NCBI GenBank assembly: GCA_032622095.1
Contig: CP136069.1
Coordinates: 65,805,319-65,869,318 of the forward strand
DNA length: 64,000 bases
Source: Siphonodentalium dalli
Taxonomy: Eukaryota; Mollusca; Scaphopoda; Gadilida; Siphonodentaliidae
Reading direction: 5' to 3'
Numbering within the stretch: the first letter of the stretch is position 1; each line of letters begins with the position of its first letter. Made by a program: the position numbers and the translations under genes. This document shows, piece after piece, positions 23,601 to 34,415 of the stretch. The notes under the pieces are model-generated. The model ran no database searches, was not told where the DNA came from, and saw nothing but the letters and a program-made list of their open reading frames with translations.

Positions 23601-26600
23601 TTTTTACAATTTTAATAATTTATTCTTATATTCTTTAACAGACTTATTTTGTAGGTTTAGGGCCGATGAGATCGGCCCCTGGCACTCAAAGGGTTTTAAG
23701 CCATTCCTATGTAGACCAATGAGTACTCCCAGTTTAACCCTTTCTATACTAAATAAATAGCCTTTGATGAGTAGTTCCCTTAGGATATGTTCAGATAATA
23801 CGTTCAACAAAATGACCAAATAGGCATAGGTTGTTTGTTGAACTTATTATCTGAATATTTCCTAGCAATGAATGTGAATCATTCTGCTCTTGTATTTAAT
23901 ATCTGTTTTTCTGCCTGTCGTCTGCTTTTATTACCTGAACACCCCTCCAAATGAACAATAGACCATTCCAATTTATACTTTTATAACCGAATGGGAGAAT
24001 CTATTTAGTATAGAAAGGGTTAAACTACTCAGGTCTACTAAGATTGTAGAATTTTCTCATATAAACTGGTGACTTCTAGTTATAAAGTTCAACTAAACAC
24101 TGAAAAATTAAATTCACCATTCAATAATAATGAATTGGTGCAAATCACATGGTTTCATTGATTACACGTTTATTAATTTCATTATTAATTTCATTGAAAA
24201 TGTTGCTTATTGCTTTACACTTTTACTTTATTTGCTCCATCCGCTGGAAACCTGAGTATGTTTTGTTAACAATAATCGTGGGGAGATGTTTCTTATTTCT
24301 CAGTTGATGCCAGATCATCCTGATGTACATGTATATGTTTTTATGCCACCTGTACATAATAACTCACTCATTTTTGGAAAAATAAGAGAATGCTATGGCC
24401 TAATAATATTTACCTTGACCACGTAAGCCAGTGCATTCCATTATATATGTGAGGCTCCCTATGGAAGATTTGCATATATAAGAGAATGCACTGGCATGGG
24501 ACCTTTAACCCTTTCATGCCGGGAGCTGCGCTGGTGCAGCATTAAGATCCTGTGCCTGTGCATTCTCTTATCAAGGTAAATATTGTTTGGCCAATGCCTT
24601 CTCTTATATATGCGATAGCAGTTGAGGCCAAAGCAGAATGAGGTTCCCAGAGGGTGAATTTGGTGATGCTAGCCCACAGTGCGGCATAGCGTCACTAAAT
24701 TAACTTTCTGGGGACCTCTCTGCTTGGGCATCATCTCTGCAAAGTATATTTATTTTCAAACTTTTTTTTATTTTCCTTCAAAACTTCTTCACAAAGATTC
24801 TTTTTCTTTGTTAGTTTAGTTTCTCTGTATCCCCAAATTAACTGATGATATTTTGCATAATCGATAGTGCCCAATGGGGGCACATCACAATATTCACCAT
24901 ATTGGAACTTAAATCAGAGTCTAGGTCTCTCATAGCAGATGAGGCCACACATAATGAGGTCCCCAGAGGATGAATTTGGTGATGCTAGATAGGATGTGTG
25001 GGGTAGCGTCACTGAATTCACCCTCTGGGGACCTCATTTGGCAAATGTCAGGCCTGCATATGGGCATTTTGTAAAGAAACGTTTAAGATATAGAAATACC
25101 TTGAAACATGTATGTACTAATTTGAATGATTTCAGGAATACAGACACACCGGCGAGAGGGTATGGGTCAGTTTTACCCAGACATAATACAGGCCACAACA
25201 AGTTACATCTTGAGACGACTCATCAGGCAGACTATAAGGCACCTGTGGAATATAATCCAGCACCAGTGAGTGATTGTATCTTGCAATATTAATCAAGTCT
25301 CGACTTAGTGTGTCTGACATTAGCAGAATGAGGTCCCTACAGGTTGAATTTAGTGACACAACCCCGCACAGTGGGCTAGCATTACCTAATTCACCCTCTG
25401 GGAACCTCATTCTGCTTAGGCCTCAACTGCTATGGGAGACCTACCGTACGATCAGATTGAAGATCCCCAGATGAAATTGATGATGTTCACCCATTAGTTA
25501 CCTCGAATATGCTATTTATCATCTGCAAATTTGGGGATATAGAAATTTTCTTAAGCCCAGAAGGGAAAATTAACTAAAAACAATGTTAATTGTTTGACTA
25601 TACTAGTAGATATAGATTTTCCCAGAAGATGAGGCCTAAGCAGAATGATGTTTCCAGAGGGCAAATTTTTGGTGATGCTCAGGGCCTGATTTACTTTTTA
25701 AATTTTGCGTAGCAAACTGCTATGCATAACTGGAGATTGCATAGCACTCTTGAAGAATTGCATAGCAATGTTTAAATCTCTTAAATGGACTCTTAAACAT
25801 AATTTGTTGTTTGTTATGGGGTCCATTTTGTGAAAAAAACAGCTATACAATTATTGATATTATATAATACCGGTATATATAATTTATAAATTAGATATCT
25901 TAATTTGATTTTGAATTTTTTATTAGCTAGTTGGAACCAAAATTTCCCCAATAATATCAATGACTATCATACCAGGGCCTAGGCAATGGCTGCCCTTGTC
26001 ATACAGTAGGTGCTAGAACTAAAATATACTAGTAGGGATTTTCGTTCCTGGGACCCCTTTCATCATAGCATCGCTAAAATTCCTCAGTTCACGTAATCTG
26101 TGTTCACTTTCTGTACATTTAATGCATGTAACAGCGGTGACGCATTTGTTGTCATTGTAAGGTTTGTAATTAAGCAATGGGAAGTCTTTAACAGTTTTTA
26201 TTTTTACGGAACACTGCCAACAGATAATCTTTTTACTGTATACAGAATACCACATGGTCCCATCAACCACTTTTGTTACAAATGATTTCATTGGTTGTCA
26301 AGGAACGACCACCCAATCAGAATCGATTTAATATGGCATGGTGCATGAATACGCACTGTGTCAAATAATAGAGTTATACCACTTGCGTTGTAAATTATAT
26401 CGACCTCACGTCACCTCAGTCTGTTGCGATCTGTATTTTGCAAGGCTACATCGGATTGTGGGTTTTGCATGCAAACATCGTGTATCGCAATTCGCGAGAA
26501 GCAGGATACCTCTTAATCATGCCCTGGTGATGCTAGCATCACTAAATTGACCCTCTGGGGACCTAATCTGCAAACGACGACACACTATTTCAAGGCTTGT

Positions 26601-27507
26601 CCTCTCTCCTGCCTTCTTTGGGACTTGTGACCATGGGCAAACAGTTGGGCATTGGCAGTTGCAAGCTCTATATTGAAGAACGTCAAACTCTGCCTATTAA
26701 AGGTACTCAATCCGATCAGACGCTCCTAAATTACTATTTCTTTTGCTTTGGGGGTAAAAATATTTGATTTGATTCCAGGAACCCACCCATCAAAGCTCAG
26801 ATATCAATTTTTTGTAAGCCAAGGAAATAGTAATTTGCGAGCGTTACTTTGGATTATGCATCTTTTACAGATTATAGTCTACACCAGGATGGATTTTCCC
26901 ATTACACATAAATTATATTCACCTCAAAATAAGTAAGTTCCCAAACGTCCCCATAGTGTATTGTGTGTGAATTCAAATTCACAAAGCAGCAAATCCATAT
27001 TCAACTATAATAGTTGAATTACAGTAATGCCCTAAGTAATCGACTCCTTTAACCACAGCAGAATTATGGGAACCCAGTAACTTTTCAGGATTTAGTCGGA
27101 AATATGGCTTGTTGTCATCGGAAAGCTCTCGGGGAGAGCTTTCCGATGAATGGCAACAAGCCATATTTCCGACTAAATCCTGAAAAGTTACCCATAATTC
27201 TGCTGTGGTTAAAGAAGTCGATTACTTAGGGCATTACTGTAGATATGGATCAGGATTTGATTGAAATAAAATTGCCATGATGTATTTCATGTAAAACACA
27301 AGTTCATCTTCATTTCAGGAGAGGCCTCCAGACTTTGATGACCTATCTGATGCTTATAGAAAATGTCACTCGCAATTCACAGATACTGCAGGTTACCATC
27401 GGCCAGGCAGAAATACATGGCAAGACGAGAGCGGCATATATTCAAATACGCACTTTAAGCGAGAAGTATTCAAACCCTCAAATCCTATACCAATGTCATT
27501 AGAATAA
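14477..27507 (+). CDS. CFAP95: CFAP95 (C9orf135)-like ciliary protein, five exons
   Basis: The coding exons are 14477-14604, 20160-20265, 23264-23388, 25136-25265 and 27319-27507. Joined, they give 678 nt, which is 225 residues plus TAA. Every intron is GT/AG and the phases match at each junction. From memory of the family, vertebrate CFAP95 is about the same length and shares an N-terminal 'ERKGSL.LRS' block, a central 'ARGYGSVLPRH..GH' block and a C-terminal 'RKCHSQFTDT' block, all of which occur here in that order. The family is associated with axonemal microtubules of motile cilia and sperm. No signal peptide or membrane segment is visible. The start is the first ATG of exon 1, preceded by 'aagaga'. 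Introns 1 to 4 carry M1, PB and H6 elements, and an H6 copy begins 13 bp after the stop. The gene converges on the laminin gene. The family call rests on remembered motifs, so a protein search would be the deciding test. Confidence 0.85.
14605..17490. other. CFAP95 intron 1, first half
   Basis: Apart from the 14915-14985 tandem repeat and G-runs at 15930-15940 and 16538-16546, nothing is recognised. Confidence 0.5.
14915..14985 (+). repeat. Short tandem repeat (three ~23-bp units)
   Basis: 'ggtggaattccgataaagag' recurs three times with small changes, in CFAP95 intron 1. Confidence 0.7.
17497..18590 (-). pseudogene. LINE (L2/CR1-type) 3' remnant, minus strand
   Basis: At 18420-18560 the minus frame reads VATSVWNRLPLKIQ and DSLSAFKRDLNTHL, the C-terminal LINE block. 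About 900 bp further on, the minus-strand tail runs through 'gtaagcgcattgaaac' and ends in (taa)n at 17497-17522. A 131-bp internal direct duplication (units from about 18215 and 18346) lies just outside the coding remnant. The copy is decayed. Confidence 0.6.
19872..20088. mobile_element. M1 MITE, full-length 217-bp hairpin
   Basis: The two arms of about 105 bp are nearly exact inverse copies around a tiny loop. The ends are TA-CAGTAATGC. It lies in CFAP95 intron 1. Confidence 0.92.
20160..20265 (+). CDS. CFAP95: CFAP95 exon 2
   Basis: The acceptor is attaacag. The first base completes the Trp codon, followed by 35 codons starting HQAREAEPKNYDI, and the donor is gtatgt. A full M1 hairpin ends about 70 bp upstream in the intron (20088). 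Confidence 0.85.
20442..20830. mobile_element. H6 element in CFAP95 intron 2
   Basis: 389 bp flanked by AGTGATAC / AGTTATAC (7 of 8 match). The 187-residue ORF starting here runs through the inverted repeats and is not a gene. Confidence 0.8.
21571..21595 (+). repeat. Poly-C tract
   Basis: About 24 C in CFAP95 intron 2. Similar G/C runs occur at 3870-3886, 13383-13398, 34587-34609 and 37207-37228. Confidence 0.8.
22556..23196. mobile_element. F9 TIR element (long inverted arms)
   Basis: The left arm runs from 'attactatttcattggctgc' and the right arm ends at 'gccaatcaaatagtaattta'. The arms are about 115 bp. Single or shortened relatives lie at 21080-21195, 26725-26870 and 60396-60530, all with 'gaacccacccatcaaagctc'-type sequence. 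Confidence 0.6.
23264..23388 (+). CDS. CFAP95: CFAP95 exon 3
   Basis: The acceptor is tttcttctgcag, with a good polypyrimidine tract. The exon has 41 codons plus 2 nt and ends in a split Arg codon before gtgagc. The segment is acidic and lysine-rich (LKDDFDVKETKKSM). Confidence 0.85.
23450..23698. mobile_element. PB-4 (piggyBac-type) element carrying a core hairpin
   Basis: The termini are 'aaccctttgagtgccaagtc' and 'cctggcactcaaagggtttt'. The body contains the same 'tgcattctcttatatatgcg' palindrome as PB-1 and PB-2. It lies 60 bp after CFAP95 exon 3. Confidence 0.7.
23734..24023. mobile_element. PB-3 element, intact
   Basis: 290 bp between TTAA sites, with ends 'ccctttctatactaaata' and 'tttagtatagaaaggg'. 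An internal hairpin is built on 'gttgaacttattatctgaa'. Confidence 0.85.
24375..24620. mobile_element. PB-1 element, rearranged
   Basis: A left part ends at 'cctTTAAccctttcatgc' and a second end is joined to it, so two partial copies abut at a TTAA. Confidence 0.6.
24617..25053. mobile_element. H6 element in CFAP95 intron 3
   Basis: 'gcagaatgaggttcccagag' arms at the left and matching arms at the right, about 430 bp. The outer ends are blurred. Confidence 0.7.
25136..25265 (+). CDS. CFAP95: CFAP95 exon 4
   Basis: The acceptor is gatttcag and the donor gtgagt. The first base completes Arg and 43 codons follow, including TPARGYGSVLPRHNTGHNK, the most family-like segment of the protein. H6 copies lie on both sides, one ending about 80 bp upstream and one starting about 30 bp downstream. 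Confidence 0.9.
25294..25685. mobile_element. H6 element in CFAP95 intron 4, right end lost
   Basis: It begins 'caagtctcgacttagtgtg' and decays after 'ggtgatgctc' at about 25680, where a 'cagggcctgatttac' sequence begins. Confidence 0.7.
26019..26291 (-). CDS. Candidate 90-residue ORF with paired CxxC motifs
   Basis: This uninterrupted minus-strand frame has ICWQCSVKIK near the middle and TCIKCTESEH about 33 residues later. That spacing could suit a zinc ribbon. The C terminus is basic and polar. No repeat family overlaps it and no neighbour gives context. It could instead be an unspliced exon, a retropseudogene or chance. I do not recognise a homologue. Confidence 0.25.
   Translation of the reverse strand: MKSFVTKVVDGTMWYSVYSKKIICWQCSVKIKTVKDFPLLNYKPYNDNKCVTAVTCIKCTESEHRLRELRNFSDAMMKGVPGTKIPTSIF
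26526..26599. mobile_element. H6 right-end fragment
   Basis: 'tgatgctagcatcactaaat' to 'cacactatttcaaggcttg'. Confidence 0.65.
26725..26870. mobile_element. F9 miniature copy
   Basis: One arm ('aaattactatttcttttgct' onward) and a short inverted stub ('ccaaggaaatagtaatttg'), about 145 bp. Confidence 0.55.
27020..27241. mobile_element. M1 MITE, full-length hairpin
   Basis: A 222-bp palindrome in CFAP95 intron 4, ending about 80 bp before exon 5. Confidence 0.9.
27319..27507 (+). CDS. CFAP95: CFAP95 exon 5 (stop codon)
   Basis: The acceptor is catttcag. The exon has 62 codons and TAA at 27505-27507. It contains AYRKCHSQFTDTAGY and then a basic tail (FKREVFKPSNP). An H6 transposon starts at 27521, so the 3' UTR probably runs into it. 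Confidence 0.88.
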   Translation, partial: ERPPDFDDLSDAYRKCHSQFTDTAGYHRPGRNTWQDESGIYSNTHFKREVFKPSNPIPMSLE

Positions 27508-27520
27508 CTGTGATAACATA

Positions 27521-27956
27521 TAGATCTGAGAATAAGGTGTCTGTCATTTGCAGAATGAGGTCCCCAGAGGATGAATTTAGTGACGCTATCCCGCATATCT
27601 GGCTGGCATTACTTAATCCACCCTCTGCTTAGGCCTCATCTTCTCTGGAAAGTATCGTTAGTAATAAATTTCTATAGAAACTTCTTAACAAAGTTTCTAT
27701 TTCTTTTTAGTTTAGTTTCCCAAATTGGCAGACGAGACATTGCATAGTTGAGGTTCCCAATGGGTGTACAATAAAATATTAACCTTTGGGAATTTCAGTC
27801 TGAGTCTATGTCTCCCATAGCAGTTGAGGCCAAAGCAGAATGAGGTTCCCAGAGGGTGAATTTGGTGATGCTAGCCCGCTGTGCGGGATAGCATCACTAA
27901 ATTCACCCTCTGGGGACCTCATTCTGCAAATGACAGACACACTATTTGCAAGCTTG
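27521..27956. mobile_element. H6 element just after the CFAP95 stop codon
   Basis: 436 bp flanked by ATAACATA / ATAACACA. AATAAA words at 27663 and 27770 are inside the element and are the nearest polyadenylation-like signals to the CFAP95 stop. Confidence 0.8.
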
Positions 27957-28024
27957 ATAACACATTATCAAAAACTCAACTTTTAATTTGCGCTGTCCGA
28001 TTTGACACCATAAACCATCATTTG

Positions 28025-28242
28025 TACAGTAATGCCTTAAATAATCGACTCCTTAACCACAGCAGAATTATGGGTATTTTTTTCAGGATTTAGTCGGAAA
28101 TATGACTTGTTGTCATTCATCGGAAAGCTCTCAGTGAGAGATTTCCGATGAATGACAACAAGTCATATTTCCGACTAAATCCTGAAAAATTACCCATATT
28201 TCTGATGTGGTTAAGGAGTCAATTATTTAGGGCATTACTGTA
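28025..28242. mobile_element. M1 MITE, full-length hairpin
   Basis: A 218-bp palindrome. The two arms share compensating changes (for example gacttgttgtc opposite gacaacaagtc), so the hairpin is preserved. Confidence 0.9.
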
Positions 28243-29235
28243 GGTCTTTTATACCAGAAAATAATTAGATCGTACCCATGAGCCCATTTAATTTGAGGTT
28301 TTGATGACCAGATATTGATTTTCAAAAGAGTCAATTTTCACATGCTATGAATTTTTGTTAGCTTAGCTATATAGTTTACATGCTTCCGTGGACAAAAGCG
28401 GCAGATAATAAAGAATGATCTCAATTATGATCTTTTGTACTCGTTTTCAGTGCATAATGATGGATTCTTTAGTGTATTTTCGCGATGCTTGTGCCATACC
28501 ATGATGGTGATTGCACATTTTTTTATTTTGCCCAGAAAGCTGAAAATTAACTTCCAAAATTTTGGCAAATCGGACAGGGAAGCTTTAGCAACTAGTTTTC
28601 CATTCAGCAATGATAAGTGGGTACTTACTTATGGGTAGATACCTGTATGATTCCCATATATTCAGCAATAAACACTGTGATAAGAGTGTTCTTAACTTTA
28701 TATGGGTGGATATGATTCCCATTCATTCAGCAATATACACTTGATAAGTGGCTATTTATTTACTGGTAGATATGATTCCCTTACATTCAACAAAAAACAC
28801 TATTGAAGAGGGATTGTTGTTTTTACCTCAATATCAAATTCTTCTAACAAAAATGGACTTCATTTTGGTGACTGATTTTAAATTTATAATATAATAAATA
28901 ATATAAATAAATAATAAAATATGAAGTTGTGAACACAATGTGTTGCTTTAAAAATAAAATTTTGATATTTCTATAAATTATACTCCAATATGGTGCAAGA
29001 TATACATAGATAATGTACTGTTGATTAAAACGATGTTTCATATTACTTTGTCTTCTCAACCAATCAGTATTTATATCAGATAAACTTTTCTTAGTTGTTT
29101 TCATCTAATTGCTCATGTTTGGAATCTGGGTTAAGGTTCTCTTCACATGCATGTAACAAACTGTGGATCTGTGTTCTCAGGCAATTACCCCAGGAAAATT
29201 GGATGATAAAAGGAGCTTTTGTATTTTAATGTTAT
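28243..29235. other. Intergenic, no gene
   Basis: The 28598-28806 tandem repeat lies in AT-rich DNA. Overlapping plus and minus ORFs at 28425-28638 look like chance. Confidence 0.5.
28598..28806 (+). repeat. Imperfect tandem repeat, about three units
   Basis: 'tagatatgattcccattcat' and 'cagcaataaacact' blocks recur every 65-70 bp. Confidence 0.65.
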
Positions 29236-29500
29236 TTAACCCTTTCATGACGGGAGCTGGGCTGGTGCAGCATTAAATATCCTGTGTCAGTTCATTCTCT
29301 TACATAAATGCGAGTCTCCCGTTGGGAGCCTCGCATATATAAGAGAATGCACTGGCATAATGTCAAGGTAAATTTTGTTAGGCCAATGAATTCTCTTATA
29401 TATGTGAGGTGCCCTATAGGTGACTCACATATATAAGATAATGCATTGGCACTGGGTTTTCGCAAAAAAAAACAGGAAGCTTCAGTCACGGAAAGGTTAT
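29236..29500. mobile_element. PB-1 element, near complete
   Basis: TTAACCCTTTCATGACGGGA at the left and 'cagtcacggaaaggttat' at the right, with two core hairpins between. Confidence 0.8.
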
Positions 29501-29603
29501 ATACTGTTGAAGAATCATTGACATTAAAAAATGTGATGATAATTTTATGTGGAACGAATAGCTAGAATTTTCCAAGCAATCTAATAGAATCTTTCAGATC
29601 ATG

Positions 29604-29812
29604 TACCAGTGCATTCTCTTATATATGCGAGTCTCCCATAGGGAGCCAAGCATATATAAGAGACTGCACTGGCTTACAAGGTCAAGGTTATTATTGTTAG
29701 GCCAACGCATTCTTTTATATATGCAGGGATCCTTATGGGAGACTCATATATATAAGAGAATGTATTGGCACATAGAAAATTTCAGGAAGATCCAGTCATG
29801 GAAGGGTTAATA
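29604..29812. mobile_element. PB-1 element, left tip lost
   Basis: Two core hairpins and the right end 'tcatggaagggttaa'. A PB-3 right half follows directly to about 29895. Confidence 0.75.
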
Positions 29813-29895
29813 TCCCTCCAAATCAATAATAGGCCATTCCAATGTACATGTATACTGTTTAACTAACTGGGAGAATCCATTTAGTATAGAATCGG

Positions 29896-31520
29896 TTTAT
29901 TTGCAAATTCTTTTATGCAGCCCACTATACATAATGCCATGCCTGAGAACATAGGATTTATATATTTGTTTTTTATCCAAAGTACAATATTTGTGATATT
30001 TCAATGTATAAGTTTCTGCTTATATATACACATTGTTTCAGTATTATACAGTTTTTAAAGTATTTTATGTGCCTGTCACATCTCTTGTAATTTTTTTGGT
30101 ATATTGTCTTTATGTGACGTATTATAAGTTGTAACAGTATTATGCTCAAAATTATGTATTATAAAATAATAAAATCAAATAAGATTGAATTAATCAAAAT
30201 TATGATCTTCTATGATCCATCTTTCTAGAAATATAGCACCTTTTTAGGGTCTTGCAAATATTTGTTTCTATTTGAACTGAATGTCAAATCAAAGAGTAAC
30301 TAGTACATTCATTCATGAATCAATCAAAGTAATTATTAAGTCATCATAAGCTGACAAAGGACATGATAGGATAGGATATTTTATATCCAATATATATGCA
30401 GATATATATATATTACATAATAATGAGATGAAAATTATGAATAATTTCTCTCGTATAATGTGGAGGGATGACGAAAGTCGGTCAAAAGCCTCTTCAGAGC
30501 TTGTGTTTTATACTATGTTTTTACATCTAATTTTAATTAAATTCGTCTTAACTATCTTATCTTACGAAATACAGTAATGTCCTAAATAATTGACCCCTAA
30601 ACCACAGCAGAATTATGGGAAATTTTTCAGGATTTAGTCGGAATTATGGCTTGTTGCCATTCATCGGAAAGCTCTCACTGAGAGCTTTCCGATGAATTGC
30701 AGAAAGTCATATTTTCGACTAAATCCCGAGAACATATCACATTTTTCACAGCTTGAAATAATTTTTTGAATCTTGGGAGTCTCTGGTACACATTGAAAAA
30801 AGAAAACCTGTTTCATCATTTTGTAACAGAATTCAACTAGTCAATGTTTCCTTAGATGTAAACCAGCTTGCAAAATCAGTCGGGATAATACTGTTTTACT
30901 TCGAAGTCCCATGCATATATCTCTCTACAGCAGACTTCACGTCCAGATCCAGTGGCAGGATTTTTCATAAATTTTACCTCAGAAATCAATACATGATGCT
31001 ATTTATATCAGAAAGAGTGTCATCTTGCAGTCATAATGATGTATTATAATAAAACTTTCATGTTAAATTGTGCATCGAATATGCCGCGTAATTATGAATA
31101 ACCTCAGTTTGTTTACGTTTAATACACACTGTTACTTCGCGAGGTCAAATGAGTTTGTATTTATGTAAACAATGTGATCAAATATATTTGTCACATTACA
31201 TTACTACTTTCAGTTGACAACTCTTGTAGAGTTCAGAACAAATATATTATTTTCTATGGAATAAACCGGTATACTGTCACAATTTTGACATTTTATTAGT
31301 TAGTGTGGATTTTAGGTGAGTGGATCAACAACACTAAACCCCGATAAGAAGAGATATATTCATGGGACTTCGATGCAAAACAGCATTATCCCAACCGGTG
31401 TCACTAGCTGATTTATGTTGAAAGAAACATTGAACCAGATATACGGAGTGTATGAAATAGGTAATTGAATAACTAATAGTTGCAGGACCCTACTCTTGTT
31501 TTTAAAATAGGGTACATATA
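29896..31520. other. Intergenic, one M1 remnant only
   Basis: AT-rich sequence without a credible ORF on either strand, apart from the M1 copy at 30570. Confidence 0.5.
30570..30735. mobile_element. M1 MITE, right end lost
   Basis: The left arm and loop are intact. The right arm decays after 'ctaaatccc'. Confidence 0.8.
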
Positions 31521-31737
31521 TACAGTAATGCTCTAAATAATCAACTCCTTAACCACAGCAGAATTATGGGTAACTTTTCAGGATTTAGTTGGAAATATGG
31601 CTTGTTGCCATTCACTGGAAAGCTCTCGGCAAGAGCTTTCCGATGAATGGCAACAAGCCATATTTCCGACTAAATCCTGAAAAGTTACCCATAATTCTGC
31701 TGTGGTTAAGGAGTCAATTATTTAGAGCATTACTGTA
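31521..31737. mobile_element. M1 MITE, full-length hairpin
   Basis: 217 bp, TA-flanked, with nearly identical arms. Confidence 0.92.
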
Positions 31738-32047
31738 GCTTTTGCTCAAGTATTTTGATGCGTATTATTGAGAAACAAAGGAAGGTTTTTATATATATAC
31801 AACAGTATTATTACAGTATTACTATATAACATTGTTATTTAAATTTCCAGTATTATAAATTTTTATAGTTGTTGGAAAAATCTTTCAGTATATTCGGAAC
31901 ATTTGTAAGATTTCTGGTATACATGATTTTAGACGATATAAGAACTGGCTAGCCTGTTTTTTGCTGACCTTTATAGCTTTGTAATATCTTTGTTTTAAAT
32001 AAAGTCTATTTATATGGTTCAACACTGATTTTTTTTATATTTAACCC

Positions 32048-32332
32048 TTTAACCCTTTCATGGCTGGACCTGCATTGGTGCAGCATTAAAGATCCTGTGC
32101 CAGTGCATTCTCTTATATATGTGAGTCACCCATAGGGAGCCTCACATACATAAGAGAAATTATTGACCTAACAATATATACTTTGATCTTGCACTGACTT
32201 ACATGGTCATAGTAAATATTGTTAGGCCAATGTATTCGCTTACATATATGAGGCTCCCTATGAGATATTCTTATATATAAGAGAATGCATTGGCACAAAA
32301 ATTTCAGGAAGCTCCATTCATGACAGGGTTAA
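32048..32332. mobile_element. PB-1 element, near complete
   Basis: 'aaccctttcatggctgga' to 'tcatgacagggttaa', with two core hairpins. Confidence 0.8.
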
Positions 32333-32359
32333 TAACTAAATCTTCTATGAGTAGTTCCC

Positions 32360-32686
32360 TTAACCCTTTACCCAACAGAAGGGCCCTGTGCCAATGCATT
32401 CTCTTATATATGCGAGTCGACCATAAGTCGCCTCGCATATATAAGAGAATGCATTGGCTTAAGATTTTTTTTAGGCCAATGCATTCTCTTATATATGCGA
32501 GTCGACCTATGGTCGACTCGCATATATAAGAGAATGCATTGGCACAGGGCATAACTGTAACTATCACAATGTGGTCAAGGAGCCGGTTCCAATGATATCC
32601 ATATTTGTATGGTTCTATTGAGACAGACCGAAGATATTTTAGGCTGTTGAAGCTTTATTTGGCCGGTTTGTTGGGTAAAGGGTTAA
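32360..32686. mobile_element. PB-2 (piggyBac-type) element with two core hairpins
   Basis: The termini are TTAACCCTTTACCCAACAGA and 'tttgttgggtaaagggttaa'. Two palindromic cores (gcgagtcgaccata type) lie in tandem on the left side and unique sequence is on the right. It shares its right TTAA with the next PB-1 element. Confidence 0.85.
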
Positions 32687-33075
32687 CCCATCCATGACTG
32701 GAGCTTCCTGAAATTTGGCAATAGCCCTGTGCCATTGCATTCTCTTATATATGCAAGTCTCCCACACTCTCAGGTGCCTAATAATCATGATGACCTAATA
32801 ATAGTAATGGGTGGGGATTTAGGCTGAAATTAATAATAGTGATGGCAATTTCGCTCTATGTCTCAATGCCAAATAACAATAATAATAATAATAATATGGA
32901 GCCTCGCATATGTAAGAGAATACATTGACTGAACAATATTTACCTTGATCTTGTAAGCCAGTGCATTCTCTTACATATGTGAGGATCCCCATGGGAGACT
33001 CGCATATATAAGAGAATGCACTGGCACAGGATTTTTAATGCTGCATCAGTGCAGCTCCCGTCATGAAAGGGTTAA
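32683..33075. mobile_element. PB-1 element with ~130-bp insertion
   Basis: TTAACCCATCCATGACTGGA to 'cccgtcatgaaagggttaa'. The left hairpin is interrupted after 'gcaagtctcccac' by foreign sequence with (aat)n up to about 32897. Confidence 0.8.
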
Positions 33076-33945
33076 AGACCCACTTTTCTAACCTCAGATC
33101 ACATTATATACAACATATTCCATATTATATACCATTTGAAAGAGGCAGTTCCAAAACATTGTATTATCAACTTATCCAGTCGAATAAAATGTGAACATGT
33201 TGATTTTGTCAAGACACCAATGTGTGTTCTGTGCTTAATTTTGATCTGGTCTGTACTGCCAGTCTATTATTCTCAATAGAAGGGGAATAACTCTATCTCT
33301 TAGTTGTGAATTATGGTGCATTCTGGGTTAAATAACTGGGGAAGTCTTGGGGTGAATCTGAGAATCTCTATCACTTGGTGGACATACCTAGGCCATAGTT
33401 TTTCCTTATTCCGGTGGAATATATATTTTTTTGATTCTTCCAAATGATATATAATATGGAATATGTTGTGTATAATGTGATCTGGGCAATCGAAAATTAA
33501 GTGAGCTATTAAGCTCTTCGCTGCTATGACATCTGTAACTATTACGGATGTCAAATTGCATGCCATGTGCTATATGGTCCATAGGTACTATGGACCTACT
33601 TCAGCACACTAGCAGTAGGCCATTATACATAACTGGAATTCAGAGATTGGTGCATCGGAATAACTGTATCTCGAAGTTTCAAACAGTGTATGATGTTCCA
33701 CGATTGTGAACGATAATACCCTTTCAACTGTGTCAGTTTTATGGTTCTTAAGATATTCCCATTATATTTTCCCACTGGAAAATGGCAATATTGTCAACAG
33801 CCCAGTACACAACATCATAGCATCATTTAGCAGCTAAGATGTTAAGAAATGCTCCGATAATAAGTTCAGACAAACATTCAGCCCCTTTGTTCTACCTTGC
33901 CCTTCTATCTTCCGAATGGGCACTTTATAACGTTTATACCACAAG
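33076..33945. other. Intergenic, no gene
   Basis: No recognised repeat. The 88-residue minus ORF (33300-33566) has no family motif. Confidence 0.45.
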
Positions 33946-34415
33946 TAGACATTCATGCTACAGGTCTAAGGCCCTTGATATCTAAGTGGTGAAAGGATAC
34001 CCACATATTACAGGTTTATGGCCCTTATTGTCTTAGGGGGAAGGTATTCCCACATACTACAAGTTTATGGCCCTTGTTAATGTTGTCTTAAGGGGAATGG
34101 ATTCCCACATACTACAGGTTTATGGCTCTTGTCTCAGGAGGAAAGGATGCCCACATACATGTACTGCAGATTTATGGCCCTTGTTGTCTTGGTGGGAAAG
34201 CATATCCGCATACTACATGTTTATGGCCCTTGTGGTCTTAGTGGTGAAAGGATACCCACATACTACATGTTTACAGTCCGTGTCGTCTACCCACTACAGG
34301 TTTACATCCCATGTTAACGTTGTCTTAGGGGGAAAGGATACCCACATACTACAGTTTCATGACCCTGTTGTCTTAGGGGGAAAGGATACCCACATACGGC
34401 AGATTTACAACCCTT
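33946..34415 (+). repeat. Minisatellite of ~50-60 bp units
   Basis: About nine units are built on 'cccacatactacaggtttat' and 'gttgtcttagggggaaagga'. The 135-residue plus-strand ORF is a product of the repetition. Confidence 0.85.

Noticed and set aside
25681-25985. Possible hAT element starting 'cagggcctgatttac'
   Set aside because: The left end looks hAT-like, but the only later match (25974) is in direct rather than inverted orientation, and no target duplication is visible.
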